Positions 23,176-33,983 are shown, numbered from the stretch's first letter. The stretch is 64,000 nucleotides of DNA from Diacronema lutheri (GCA_019448385.1 JAGTXO010000058.1:124001-188000), one strand, 5' to 3'. Made by a program: numbers and translations. Notes: generated from the sequence alone by a model not told the origin.

Positions 23176-23467
23176 AAAAGGGTGTAGGGTGTAGGGTGTA
23201 GGATGCAAAACAAGCCCTCCCCACATTTGGGCCCGACGTCATTCCTTCTTCGAAGCCGTGACGTTACTCACATACGAGTACCTTTACTTAGTGTAGGATG
23301 TATCTATTCTCTAAGTATTTGCATAGTGTAGGGTGTAGGATAAGTACGGTTACGAAAGTCCTACAGGGAGTGAAGGAATGACGCTGTGACGAAAGAAGGA
23401 ATGACGTCGGGCCCAGATGTGGGGAGGGCTTGTTTTGCATCCTACACCCTACACCCTACACCCTTTT
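23176..23467. mobile_element. MITE-like element, copy 1 (292 bp)
   Basis: Terminal inverted repeats of about 77 bp start with AAAAGGGTGTAGGGTGTAGG and end with its complement; the interior is AT-richer than the surroundings and codes for nothing. Three GTGTAGG heptamers stand at each end and two more in the middle. No transposase was seen nearby, so it would be non-autonomous. Target duplications cannot be separated from the larger palindrome. Confidence 0.75.
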
Positions 23468-23726
23468 GAAAAGCGGCGGCGCCTCAGAGCATGGCGGCTC
23501 GACAGCATGGCGCCTATACAGCATGGCGTCGTCCAGCGTCACGCCGCGTCGTGGTCCTGCCGCTCCTCCGTGGCGCACGGATGGCGCTCCTCCGTGACGC
23601 AGCCGAACGACGTCGCGGCGTCACGGCCCGGGCGCAGTCGCCATCCTGGACGCCACGCTGGACGACGCCATGCTGTCGAGGCGCCATGCTGTCGAGCCGC
23701 CATGCTCTGAGGCGCCGCCGCTTTTC

Positions 23727-24018
23727 AAAAGGGTGTAGGGTGTAGGGTGTAGGATGCAAAACAAGCCCTCCCCACATCTGGGCCCGACGTCATTCCTTCT
23801 TTCGTCACAGCGTCATTCCTTCACTCCCTGTAGGACTTTCGTAACCGTACTTATCCTACACCCTACACTATGCAAATACCTAGAGAATAGATATATCCTA
23901 CACTAAGTAAAGGTACTCGTATGTGAGTAACGTCACGGCTTCGAAGAAGGAATGACGTCGGGCCCAAATGTGGGGAGGGCTTGTTTTGCATCCTACACCC
24001 TACATCCTACACCCTTTT
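23727..24018. mobile_element. MITE-like element, copy 2 (292 bp, inverted)
   Basis: Same length as copy 1 and nearly identical to its reverse complement, with the same roughly 77-bp terminal inverted repeats. A handful of substitutions are visible, for example in the central AT-rich part and in one terminal heptamer. Confidence 0.75.
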
Positions 24019-24446
24019 AGAAAGCGGCGCCGAAGGTGGGAGGATGCCACCCGTATGCGCGCGTTTGAACGTGCGCGGACGGCCGTTGGCTTCGCGCCCT
24101 TTCGCCCACGGTTTGCGCGCCAACGGACCAGTCCTCCGCGGGCGCCGCGCATCGTCTCAGGGGCGGTCGGTGTGGTACGCCGCGCGCATCGTCAGCGCCG
24201 CGGCGTCGAGCTCGGCGAGCGAGGGCGCGTACGTGACGCCGCTCAGCACCTCGTCCGCGCCCGCCCTCGTCGCGCTCGCCGCCTCCGCAGTGCGCGCAGG
24301 CGGCTTCGTGACGGCACGCGAGGCCACGCCGCGCGCCGCAGGTGCCTTCGCGCGCTGCATCGTCTGTCTGCCGGTCCGACGCGCTCTGCTCTGAACGAAC
24401 GGACGGCACGCCCGACGAGATCTCGTCGCGTGCACGCTCGCACAGC

Positions 24447-25279
24447 ATGTACCCCCAGAACGTCTCCGAGCTGCTGCCCGACGAGATCTTCGGCGACGAG
24501 CTGCTCGTCGACCGGCACTACCGCGTGCGCATCCTTCAGCGCGTCGCCCGCCGCCGCGATGCGGCCGAGGCCAACTTTTGGCTCGACGGCGGGCCCGCCG
24601 ACTCGGTCGTCGGCGCGTGCATGTGCGGCCGAATCTACGCGCTCAAGTGCATGGGCCGGCTCGTCCGCGGCGCCCGGATCCTCGCGCTGCTGCGCAAAAA
24701 TGTGGCGCTCGCCACGTGCCGCGCACACCTCATGGGCCACATGCTCCAGCGCATCGTCGGCGACAGCGGCGTCGCGCGGCTGCTGCAGCTGGTTGCCGCT
24801 CGTTCGCGAGGATCACGACACGCTCAACGCCGAGCACCAGGCCTTGGAAGCACAGCATGACACCGGCCAAGTCATGCGACGGCATGTGCGCGCGCGCCGA
24901 CGCGCTCTCCAAGGACCTCGCACGGGCGCACGAGCACGCTCACAAGCTCGATGGCTATCTGGTGTGGTGCAGCGAGCGCCTCGGTGAGAGTGACTCTTTC
25001 AACGGAGCGCTCGAGAACCTGAACACGCGGTGCAGCATGAGATGTGCTGGCTCCACGCCGAGATGTCGTCGCTCGTTGCGAGTTCGCCCGAGGCTTACGC
25101 GAACGACAGCGAGGCCACCGACTTCAAGGACCACGGCGTGTGCGTCGAGTTCGATGTCTTCAACCGCGACGGGGTCGAGGGCGCGCCCGTGCCCGCGACC
25201 GCGCCCACGAAGGCAGAGCCGGGCATCGAGTCCGAGTGCATCGCGCCCGCACAGGCAGAGCCGGGCAGCGAGTCCGAAG

Positions 25280-25312
<33 letters not shown>

Positions 25313-25400
25313 GGCAGAGCCGCGCACCGAGCCCAAGTGAGCCAACGTGCCGCCGAACTCGCCCAAGCTCTCGTCGGTCGACAGTCAGGCCACCGAGTAC
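24447..25400 (+). pseudogene. Unknown gene, coding stretches in shifting frames
   Basis: An ATG at 24447 opens a good coding stretch (MYPQNVSELLPDEIFGDELL) of about 115 residues to near 24795. The coding impression then continues in a second frame (REDHDTLNAEHQALEAQHD), a third (RADALSKDLARAHEHAHKLD, coiled-coil-like) and finally an acidic, Pro-rich part with repeated KAEPG/QAEPG and PRPRPRP. No GT-AG introns of suitable size explain all the changes, so this is probably a decaying gene, or the sequence has indel errors. No family was recognised. It begins about 430 bp right of the palindrome. Confidence 0.45.
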
Positions 25401-26157
25401 AAGACCTCCTACGCGAACTCACGTGCTCGCCACCTGCAACGCCTCGAGTTTACGCACGCGTTCGAGTCTGTGCAGGCCGAGGTCGCTTAGCCAAAGCGCG
25501 CCAAGGTTCCGGCCACCGGCGCATCCAGCCGCTGGCTGCGCAACACGGCGGTGCGCAACACCCGCAGCTCGGCCAACGGCAAGTAGCGCGCCGGCGCAGC
25601 GCACGGTATGCCGCGGCGAGCTCAGTCGCGAAGAGTGTCCGACTGGCCGCGCCCTCCACGGGGTGCACGCGCACTCGGCGCGGTCCGGTCAGTCAGGGGG
25701 CCTCAGCTTGCGCGATGCCAGTTGCGAGCCCCCCCGGAATCCGCCATTCTATTCTACTAGGCGTAAATCACCCAAGCCCTTCCGGTCGCCCGCATTCCGG
25801 GGTCGGACCCTCCGTCGGCCCGGCTCGGGCCCTCCGTCCGCCGCGCCCGCTCGACCCCGAATTCTACTCAAAATCGGCCGGTCAGGAGGGTGTCTCGGTC
25901 CTAGGCTCGTCATAAGCCTCGCCCCGACCCCTCGAGCGCTCATTGGCTGGCTTTTAACCCTTGATTGTACGACCCGGGTCGTACTCTCAGCCTTACACTG
26001 GCCGGACCAGCCCGGACCGCGCCTTATATAGGTTTGTTTGAAAAAAAATCCAAGCGCGTTCGCTCACCGAGGCTGCATCACGACACGTCAACAACGTCAT
26101 CGCGTGCGGTCTGCGCGCGCCCGGCGCGTGCGCGTCTGAACGGCCTCCGCCTCACTC
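25401..26157. other. Gap with an AT-richer patch and a short perfect palindrome
   Basis: No gene is supported. The stretch 25720-26060 is clearly less GC-rich than its surroundings. It contains a perfect 18-bp palindrome, GTACGACCCGGGTCGTAC (25967-25984), a TATATAGG at about 26024, and an A8 run at 26042. It may be a repeat remnant or the shared 3' region of the flanking genes. Confidence 0.4.
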
Positions 26158-29100
26158 TCACCCCACTCTCTTCGCCGCCACGTCGGCGCCGCCGTTGGCG
26201 CTCGCCGCGTTCGCCTCCGCAACGCACAGGCCCTGCGAGTGCATGAAGAGGAAAGTTCCGGAGGCGGTTGAGAGCACGCGCTCCTCGGCGGCCATGTTTG
26301 CCCGGTGCAGCTTGGAGAGGGCGGGAAGGCCTGCGGCGCGCGCGAAGGAGGGCGCACGGTCGGCCATCGGGCGTCGGCCATTGGGCGCGTCGGCCATTGG
26401 GCGTCGGGCGCTTAAGTGACGGATGAGCGCCGGGCCCGCCACGCGCCGTACACAGCGCACCGCTCGCACACAGGGCGGGCCATGGGCACGGCATGCCCGG
26501 GCGACGCGCGTGTGCCCAGCGAGATGAGGGGTCCACGGCAGCCAGAGCGATGAGAAGAACTCACGGAAAAGCGCGGGAAGGCAGCGTGCGCGCTCGGCTC
26601 TTCACACCTTGGAAGCTGACCCCATCCAAAAACTTGAGCTCGCTGCCAGGCAGCCGCTGCGCGATCCGAGCGTCGACCTCTGCAACGCTCATCATCATGC
26701 CGCCCTCGCGCGGCGTGTTGAACGCGATGTTCCAACCCCACTCGTCGCAGAACGAGTAGACGGCTTGCGTGTACCCGACCACCTGGCAAGCGCGCCGGCG
26801 CGAAGCGCGCGCAGCACGTGTCGGCGGTTCGGGTCGTTGGCCACGCGCGTGCGTGCGCGAGCGCCTTGGCGCGGGCATCGTGCATGGCGCGGCGCTGCTT
26901 TTGAATTTGCATGGCGCGGCGCTGCTTCTGAATTCGCATGGCGCGGCGCTGCTTTTGAATTCGCATGGCGCGGCGCTGCTTTTGAATTCGCATGGCGCGG
27001 CGCTGCGCCGTGTGCCTGCGGGAAGACGGTGCAGAGCGTGCGGTAGATGGGCGTGAAGACGCTCTTGTGCTGCTTGATCCCCGCCTGACCGGACTGCGTG
27101 ACGAGGATGCCATCGGGCGCCAATTTGGCCTTTGCGGTCGCGTAGAATTCTTTCGTGTACAGCTGGTAGCACGGGCCGCCCTCAAGCGGGTCATCGAGGT
27201 CCATGATGATCAGATCAAAGCTGAGACGCGCGCAGCATGCAGTGCACACCATACATGTCAGCATGTCAGCATGCAGCGCAAACCACGCACACAAAGCATG
27301 CGGCGCGCAGCATGCAGTGCACACCATACATGTCAGCATGTCAGCATGCAGCGCAAACCACGCACACAAAGCATGCGGCGCGCAGCATGCAGTGCACACC
27401 ATACATGTCAGCATGTCAGCATGCAGCGCAAACCACGCACACAAAGCATGCGGCGCGCAGCATGCAGTGCACACCATACATGTCAGCATGTCAGCATGCA
27501 GCGCAAACCACGCACACAAAGCATGCGGCGCGCAGCATGCAGTGCACACCATACATGTCAGCATGTCAGCGTGCAGCACAAACCACGCACACAAAGCATG
27601 CGGCGCGCAGCACACGCAGCCCCACGCGCAGCCCACAATGCACAGGCGCGCAGCCCACAATGCACAGGCGCGCAGCCCACAATGCACAGGCGCGCAGCCC
27701 ACAATGCACAGGCGCGCAGCCCACAATGCACAGGCGCGCAGCCCACAATGCACAGGCGCGCAGCCCACAATGCACAGGCGCGCAGCCCACAATGCACAGG
27801 CGCGCAGCCCACAATGCACAGGCGCGCAGCCCACAATGCACAGGCGCGCAGCCCACAATGCACAGGCGCGCAGCCCACAATGCACAGGAGGGGGGCCGAG
27901 GAGCGCTCTACTGCGTGCATGCACAGAAAACGAGGGGAAAAGAAGGGGAAGGGAGAAAATCGACAAAAAGCAAGGAAACACGAACAGAAAAGAGCCGGAC
28001 CAGGCTAAGGCGCGGCCGCCCGCTGCGCGCAGCGCGGCCTGGGCCGCGTCGCTGCCCACCTGCCGTCGGGCGCGGCCTCGAGTTGGCCCTTGGCGTCGGC
28101 GATGACGAGGTCAAGGCGCGGATCGGCGAAGGCGTGCGCGTTCTCCGGCAGGTGCATCTTGCAGAAGGATACGACGTCCGCGTCGATGTCCACCATCACG
28201 CACTTCGTCACGGACGGGTGGCGTAGCACCTGCGGCGGCAGAACGGGCGGTTGGGGCGGTTGAACGGTCGGACGGGCGGTTGGGTTGCGAGTGACTAGGT
28301 CAGCGCAGCCATGGGCGCAGCGCCGCTCAGCGCTGGCCACGCACTGCACGCCATGGCTGCTGCCAAGATCAAAGCCCCCCCCCCCCCCCCCCCCACCCCG
28401 CTCCACCCCCCCCCCCCCCCCCCCCCCCCCCACACCCCGCTCCACCCACTCTCCACCTGGGGCTGGGAGCGCAAGCGCAGGCGACAACGCCGGACTCCAA
28501 ACACGCGCAGCCGGACTCCAATCACGCGCAGCCGGACTCCAAACACGCGCAGCCGGACTCCAAACACGCGCAGCCGGACTCCAAACACGCGCAGCCGGAC
28601 CCCAAACACGCGCAGCCGGACGCGTGCGGGAGGGCGAGGCCGCAACACCGCCGCGCTCGCGCGCTCGCGCGCACGCGGGCGGGCGGGCGGGCGCCGCGCC
28701 GGCGTCGACGGCGCGCACCTCGCGTGCCGTCGAGCCCTCGCCCCCGCCCCCGATGTACACGGTCTTGACGCCCGTCGGGTGGAGGAGCATGGCCGGGTGC
28801 ACGAGGCTCTCGTGGTACACGAACTCGTCCACCTGCACGGCGCAGGCCCGCCGGCGGACGGCGGTGCGCGTTCGCGACAAGCCGGCGGCGCGAAATGTTT
28901 TGAAATGTGAGACCAGCCGAGCCATGCCATGCGGGGCCGCGGCGCGCGCGAGGCCGCGAACGGCGCGTCGATGAGCGCACGGGCGCGGAAGGCCTGCCGC
29001 GCGCGGAGCCGCGAGGGCGATGCCGCCCCCTCCCGCGCCCGCTGCGGCGCCCGCGCCGGCTCGCGCTGCACGCCGTCCGCCGCGCGACGGCGGTGAACCA

Positions 29101-29578
29101 TTATGGCTGGCAGTTGACAACATGAATGGCAAGCGCGTGCGCAAGCCGCAGCGCCGCAGCACCGCACGCTCGCCGTGAGGCCGTGCCGGCAGCTAACACG
29201 TACCGAGCAGACGGCGCCACGGGGCGCCGCGCGCGCCCACCCCTCGGCCCGGCCCGCCGAATCCCGCGCCGCGCGCGCGGAGTGCCCGGTGTGCGCATCC
29301 GGCCGGCGCGCACGCGCGCGTTGCGCGGGTGGGCGAGCGGCGCGGGAAAACGGCAGCGGGCAACTCCTGTCGCTGCGCGCGCCGCGCGAAGCCCGCGCGC
29401 CGCATGCGCGCACCTGCGACGATTGGATCATGCCGTCGATGAGGAGCGTGCGGCCAAACGGGGCGAGGTCGACAATGTCGACGGTCTGGAAGGGTGAGGA
29501 GCCCGAATGGAGGATCTTGTCGATGCGGTAGACGGCGCGGAAGCCCACCTCCAGCTCCTCCTCAATCTGTTTGGACAT
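26158..29578 (-). CDS. ACL5: Thermospermine/spermidine synthase (ACL5-type aminopropyltransferase)
   Basis: Transfers an aminopropyl group from decarboxylated S-adenosylmethionine to a polyamine in the cytosol. Six exons are proposed: 29578-29414, 28832-28719, 28229-28060, 27220-27016, 26782-26608 and 26330-26158 (333 residues); phase is kept at every junction. Conserved parts: [29 protein letters not shown], the cofactor loop [50 protein letters not shown] and [22 protein letters not shown] rather than GGGDGG is the ACL5 (thermospermine) form; product specificity remains inference. Intron 4 starts with GC (GC-AG). Introns 2 to 5 each carry a different tandem repeat. The gene is divergent from the one starting at 29724. 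Confidence 0.9.
26882..27006. repeat. 27-bp minisatellite in intron 4 of the ACL5-type gene
   Basis: About four and a half copies of a 27-bp unit, GCATGGCGCGGCGCTGCTTT followed by TGAATTC, with single-base variants. It lies wholly within the intron. Confidence 0.85.
27226..27612. repeat. 75-bp minisatellite in intron 3 of the ACL5-type gene
   Basis: Five nearly identical copies of a 75-bp unit that begins CGCGCAGCATGCAGTGCACA and contains CATGTCAGCATGTCAGCATG. Because 75 is a multiple of three, several frames stay open, but no protein is implied. Confidence 0.9.
27620..27893. repeat. 22-bp minisatellite in intron 3 of the ACL5-type gene
   Basis: About twelve head-to-tail copies of a 22-bp unit containing CGCGCAGCCCACAATGCACA, immediately after the 75-bp array in the same intron. 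The copies are almost identical, so the expansion is recent. Confidence 0.9.
28376..28622. repeat. Poly-C runs and 21-bp minisatellite in intron 2 of the ACL5-type gene
   Basis: Two long C runs (about 28376-28394 and 28407-28431) are followed by six copies of a 21-bp unit containing CGGACTCCAAACACGCGCAG (about 28490-28622). Confidence 0.85.
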
Positions 29579-29723
29579 GGCGCGCCCGGTGGCGGTGGTG
29601 TACGGGCGGCGGCCGCGCGATGTCGGGAGGCGACTTGCCGACTTGGAAGGGGGCCACGCGGCTCGACTTCACCCTCACGAGTTCTTTTGGCGCCGCTTCA
29701 TTTCAAACGCGCGTTTGAAAACA
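29579..29723. promoter_or_regulatory. Shared 145-bp divergent promoter region
   Basis: Only 145 bp separate the start codons of the ACL5-type gene (minus) and the next gene (plus). The inverted pair TTTCAAACGC / GCGTTTGAAA at 29701-29720 lies just before the plus-strand start. A bidirectional promoter is inferred from the spacing. Confidence 0.4.
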
Positions 29724-32432
29724 ATGTCGATGTCGTTCTTCGGCAGGAGGCCGAAGGCCGAGGGGAAGGTGCCGGCGCCAACGCCGGCGGCAAGGCCGTC
29801 GGCCGAGCGCGCGGGCATGGCGCAGCAGCGCAGCTCGACGCTCTCCGGCGCCGCGTCCACGACTGGAGGCGCCTCCACCCGCTCCGACCGCTCCGACGCG
29901 ACGGCGGACGCGCTCACGCCGACGTCGTCGCGCCCACAGACGGGCGTGCGAGAGGCAAGCGCGAGCGCAGAGGCGCGCCAGCCGCGCGATGCCGCGCCAC
30001 TCAACAGCACCGCCGCGCCCGCGCGCCGCGTGCCGGTCGAGCGCGTGCCCGTGGCGGGCGCGCGGCGCGTTGCGTCGAGCGCGACGGGCATGCCGGCCGC
30101 AACCGACCACGCGCGCTCGTCCGCCAGCACCGCCGCGGCGCACGTGTCGCCGGCGGGCACGAGCGCAGATGCGGGTGCGGGCGGCGTGGCCGAGGTGCGC
30201 GGGCTGCGCGAGGCGCTCGCGCGCGCCGAGGCGGACGCGGCGGCCGCTCGCGCGGAGCTGGCCACGCGCGACGCGTCGCTCCGCGCGCTGCGCGACGCGG
30301 CCGACGCGGATGCGGCGCGCGTGGACGGCGCACGCGCGCGCATGGCGGCCATGCTGAAGGAGCAGCAGGAGCAGATCAGGATGGCGGACTTTTCAACGGC
30401 GGTAGCGCGCACGCGCGCGGCGCTGCACCGGCGCTCGTCGGAGGAACTCGGCGGCGCGATTCGCCGGTGGGCCGGCGCGGCGCGCGCGGCGGCGCTCGTC
30501 GCGGAGCTCGCGGAGAGGACGGCGCCCGCGGTGACGTACGCGCTGCCCGTGCACGCCGCCGCCCGTGGTGCGGCGGGAGGGTGGGGAGCGGGGAAAGACG
30601 ATGGTGGCGGATGGGGGGCGGGGAATGAGGATGGCGGCGGGTGGGGAGCGGGGAAAGACGATGGCGGCGGATGGGGGGCGGGGAAAGAGGATGGTGGCGG
30701 ATGGGGGGCGGGGAATGAGGATGGCGGCGGCGGAGCGAGCGGCACTGCGTTGAGCGCGGCGCTGAGCTTCGGCGTCGCCTTCGGCTCGGCGCTCGAGATC
30801 GTCTCCGTCCGGCTGGGCGGCGCGCGTCTGCTCATGCGCGCGCGCGACGGCCGCGGCCGCGCAGCGTCCGACTGGAGCGTCGCCTTTGACCCGGCGCTCT
30901 TTTTTAATGTGGCGCACGGCGCGGCGCTGCCCGCGACCGCGCCGCTCCTCCCCGGCGCCGGCCCGCCCGGCGCCGAGCAGCGGTACGAGTTCGCCGCCGT
31001 CGCCGCGCATGGCAAGGCCGCGCCGGGCGAAGCGGCGCTCACCGCCCATGCCGCGCCGGCGGCCCGGGGGCGGCGGGCGAGCGGCGGTCGGCCGGCCTCG
31101 GCGAGCGCGGGGCGGGCCAAGGGCGCGAACGGCCGCGCGCTGGCCACCGCCGCCGCGTCGCCCGACCTCGTCGTCACCTTTCGCGTGTGGCACGGCGTCG
31201 AGCCACCGCCCGGCGCGCGCCGTCCGGCGGGCGCGTCGGTCGCCATTGCTCCGGTTGCACCGGACACTTTTTGGAGCGCGGCGAGCGATGGCGGTGGCGG
31301 TGGCGATGGTGGTGGTGGTGGTGCAGGCGTGAGTGGCGCGAGCTCGCGTGCGCCCATCCTCGCCTCGCCGCGCGCGTCGCGGCCGCGCGCGCCGGCGAGC
31401 GGAGGCGCGGCAGGCGGCGTGCGCACGGGGAGTCCGGCGCGAAGTCCGGCGCGAAGGCGCTCGCCCGCGCGCGCGGCCGGCGGCGGCGGTTCGGCCACGG
31501 CGAGCAGGGCGCGCGCCGTGACGCCGCCACCGCCGCCCGCCTCCGCGAGCGCCGCGGCGCAGCCGCCGACGGCCCGCCCGCCCGTCGTGGCGGGCGCGGC
31601 GGTTGGCTCAACTGGCTCAACCGTCGGCGAGCGAAACTTCGCATGGTCGGGCGGCCGGGGTGCGTGCGCTCAGCCACGCGCGCGCACGCCGCCGCGCGAG
31701 CGCGGCGGCGTGGCGCGCACGCACGCGGCTCGGGTGCGCGCGCTTGTCACCGCCCGCGCGAACGCCCGTCTCTGCCCATCGCTCGGTAGGAGGCGTTGTG
31801 CTCGCGCCGCAGCCGTTACGAGCAAAACCTGCCGCCGCCCTGCCCGGCTCGAGCGCGCGCGTTGGGCCCGCGAGCGGCGGCGGCGTCGGCGTCGGCCTCG
31901 CTGGCGGCGAGGACGGCGCGGGGGGCGCAATGTCGCCGGACGACGCAGCGCTCGCCGCTGCGTTCGTCACGTACGCGTCGAGCTCGGCCGTTCGCGGGCG
32001 GATCGGCGCGCGCGCGCTGCGCGGAGCGCTGCATGCGGCAGGGCTGCAGCTGCACGCGCCGGGCGCGCAGCGGCTCATCGCCGAGGTGCGCGCCGCCGCG
32101 CGCGAGCGCGCGCGCACGCGCGCGGAGAAAGGCTGCCGCACGGCCGCTGCGCGATGGCGAGCGCGCGCGTTGTGCGCGCATTGCGGCAAAGTGCCAGGCC
32201 AGCACGGCCTGCGCTGGAGAGCACAGCGCCGCGCGCGCGCGCGTCCTGTGCGCGGGAGAGGCTTGAGGGCGGGCGCAGGGCGGACGTGGGAGAGGCGATG
32301 ACCTGAATACGAAAATCCCCCTGGTTGCGACGCGCGCGCGTATAGGAGGAGTCGGGGCTGGGGCTTGGCGCGACCCTCGACTTTGCCGCCTTCTCGCGCA
32401 TCGCGCGCCGCCTACGCGCGGCAAATGCTTGA
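29724..32432 (+). CDS. Unknown low-complexity protein with coiled coil and EF-hand-like tail
   Basis: Three exons fit: 29724-31659, 31790-32085 and 32346-32432, all GT-AG and in phase, giving 772 residues. The N-terminus (MSMSFFGRRPKAEGK) is basic. An Ala/Arg coiled coil (about 165-225) contains EVRGLREALARAEADAA and MLKEQQEQIRM. Five 10-residue GGGWGAGKDD-like repeats follow at about 290-340, coded by 30-bp units. A more ordered segment (FGVAFGSALEIVSVRLGG) precedes a Pro/Arg-rich region. Exons 2-3 contain AAFVTYASSSAVRGRIGARA and ATLDFAAFSRIARRL, which looks like the end of a calmodulin-type pair of helix-loop-helix motifs, although calcium ligands are poorly kept. Function unknown; a structural or cytoskeletal role is only a guess. 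Confidence 0.6.
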
Positions 32433-32823
32433 CCTCGCGACGGCGCAGCAGTGCCGATCCGCCGGATCCGGCACCCAGGCTCCAGCGACCAGCATGGCGG
32501 GCCCTTAACGGGGGCATGAAACTCGGAAAGTGCAACGACAATAATAATTCGAAATCGGCAGGCGGATTTTCGTATTCAGGTCATCCGGCAAGTGCAACGA
32601 GAATCTTTGAAGCGGTTCGTAGCGATTCGCGGGGTACGGTCACAGCCCGTCGCGCCCGGCGCCAACCTCGGAGCGACGCGCGTGGAGAACCCCGCGCCCG
32701 CTCAAGCAACGCGCTCTACGTCCAGCCTGCGCTGCTCGCGGCAATCCAGCAGGCCGGCTCGTACTCGCACCGCGAGCCACAGCAGCCACACGCCGCGCGC
32801 GCACACTCGGACGCGTCTACGCG
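32433..32823. other. Intergenic stretch
   Basis: No firm gene. The part 32680-32810 has a coding-like frame (NALYVQPALLAAIQQAGSYS) not in phase with the gene starting at 32824; it could be an upstream exon of that gene. A lower-GC patch with AATAATAATTC lies at 32540. Confidence 0.35.
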
Positions 32824-33783
32824 ATGTCGACGCTCGATTCGCCGGGCGCATGCACGCCGTACTGCGCGCTCGCGACCACTGGCGAGACGATCACACTAGC
32901 GTCGACGCCTGTTGAGCAGAGCGTGGGCGCTCGCGCCGAGCACGGCGCCCTCACCGGCGGCGACGGCGATGGCGGCGCGGCACAGGCCGGCGCGACGGCC
33001 GCGCACGCGTCCGCGCACAGCTTTGAGCGCCCGCTCGAGCGCGAGGAGCTCAACGCTTTCTGGGCGGCGGCGAGCGTCTGCTTGCCCGGCGGTCCCGCCG
33101 GCTATGGCGGCGCGCTGATGCACACGCCCCTGTGGGAGGTGCCGACGGGCGCGCTCGTGTCGATGCCGGCGGTCGGGGGCGGCGCGTTCGCGCTTCCGCC
33201 CGTCTTCGGCGCGGCACCGCCGTACGCGCCCGTCGGCGGTGGCGCGCAGCCGCCGTATGCGCATCCGTCGCCTCGGGCTGCGCCCGCGGGTCGCGTCCGC
33301 CGCTCGCATGGCATTCGCAAGAGCCGGCCGGAGGACCGGAGGCCGCCCGCCGTGCCCGCCGCTGGCGGCAACGCCTACGATGGCGGCGGCCGCTGGGTGG
33401 ACGGCGCGGACGGTGGCGCTGGTGGCGGTGTCAAGGGTTGCGACGGGACGCCACCGCACGCGTACGCGCCGCCATGGGGCGCGCACGTGGCGCACGGCGG
33501 CTTCGACGCGCGGCCGTGCAAGCCGGACCACGCGAAGCCGGACCATGCGAAGCCGGACCACGCGAAGCCGGACCACGCGAAGCCGGACCACGCGCACGCA
33601 CTGCACTCGCCGCACGCGCCGCCGCTGCCGCACTTCCACTCGTCCGAGACGATCGCGCCCGAGGACGCGCTGGACGACCTGTTCGCCGACGCGGACTCGC
33701 TCGCTGACGGCCTGCTCGACGCCGCCGGCCTCACCGACCTGGAGATGCGACAGTTGCTTGCGGACGGTGTGCTCTACGGTTGA
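32824..33783 (+). CDS. Unknown protein with KPDHA pentapeptide repeats
   Basis: A single open frame of 319 residues. It is Ala/Gly/Pro-rich with a basic patch (RVRRSHGIRKSRPEDRR, about 157-173). Five exact copies of the pentapeptide KPDHA follow at about 236-262, coded by 15-bp repeats. The C-terminus is acidic and helical, EDALDDLFADADSLADGLLD. A basic patch plus an acidic tail could fit a nuclear regulator, but no domain was recognised. Confidence 0.6.
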   Translation: MSTLDSPGACTPYCALATTGETITLASTPVEQSVGARAEHGALTGGDGDGGAAQAGATAAHASAHSFERPLEREELNAFWAAASVCLPGGPAGYGGALMHTPLWEVPTGALVSMPAVGGGAFALPPVFGAAPPYAPVGGGAQPPYAHPSPRAAPAGRVRRSHGIRKSRPEDRRPPAVPAAGGNAYDGGGRWVDGADGGAGGGVKGCDGTPPHAYAPPWGAHVAHGGFDARPCKPDHAKPDHAKPDHAKPDHAKPDHAHALHSPHAPPLPHFHSSETIAPEDALDDLFADADSLADGLLDAAGLTDLEMRQLLADGVLYG

Positions 33784-33983
33784 TCCGCGGCGGGCGCGGC
33801 GGGCGGTTGCTCGTCGGACAGGGACGAGCCTGTTGGCTGTTTGCTGTTCACTGTGGCAACTCGCGGTGCTTGACGACGAATGAAAAGAATGCAAGGCTTT
33901 TTCTCCAGCCTCGCCGCGCGAGCGGCAGGTGCACGACCTGCACAGCGCTCGCCGATTGATAAGAGTCATCGCCCCCGGGGGGG

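Larger units (their letters stand above)
23150..24030. repeat. Imperfect palindrome of about 0.87 kb
   Basis: The sequence from about 23150 to the centre near 23590 is almost the reverse complement of the sequence from there to about 24030. It consists of two copies of a 292-bp element in opposite orientation plus a spacer (23468-23726) that is itself an inverted repeat except for a central loop of roughly 100 bp. The outer flanks also match in inverted form (GCCGCTTTCT on the left, AGAAAGCGGC on the right). Only a few mismatches separate the arms, so the structure is young or maintained. Confidence 0.9.

Noticed and set aside
23176-24018. An internal telomere or chromosome fusion point
   Set aside because: Only three heptamers per end, always as part of a defined 292-bp element in inverted pairs, not a long telomeric array.
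27226-27893. Regular direct repeats that look at first like a CRISPR array
   Set aside because: There are no unique spacers; the units are contiguous tandem copies (75 and 22 bp) inside an intron of a eukaryotic gene.
26992-28226. Open frames of 300 or more codons through the minisatellites ([10 protein letters not shown]-type and HRRAAHNAQ-type peptides)
   Set aside because: They stay open only because the repeats have no stop in phase; they lie in an intron of the ACL5-type gene.
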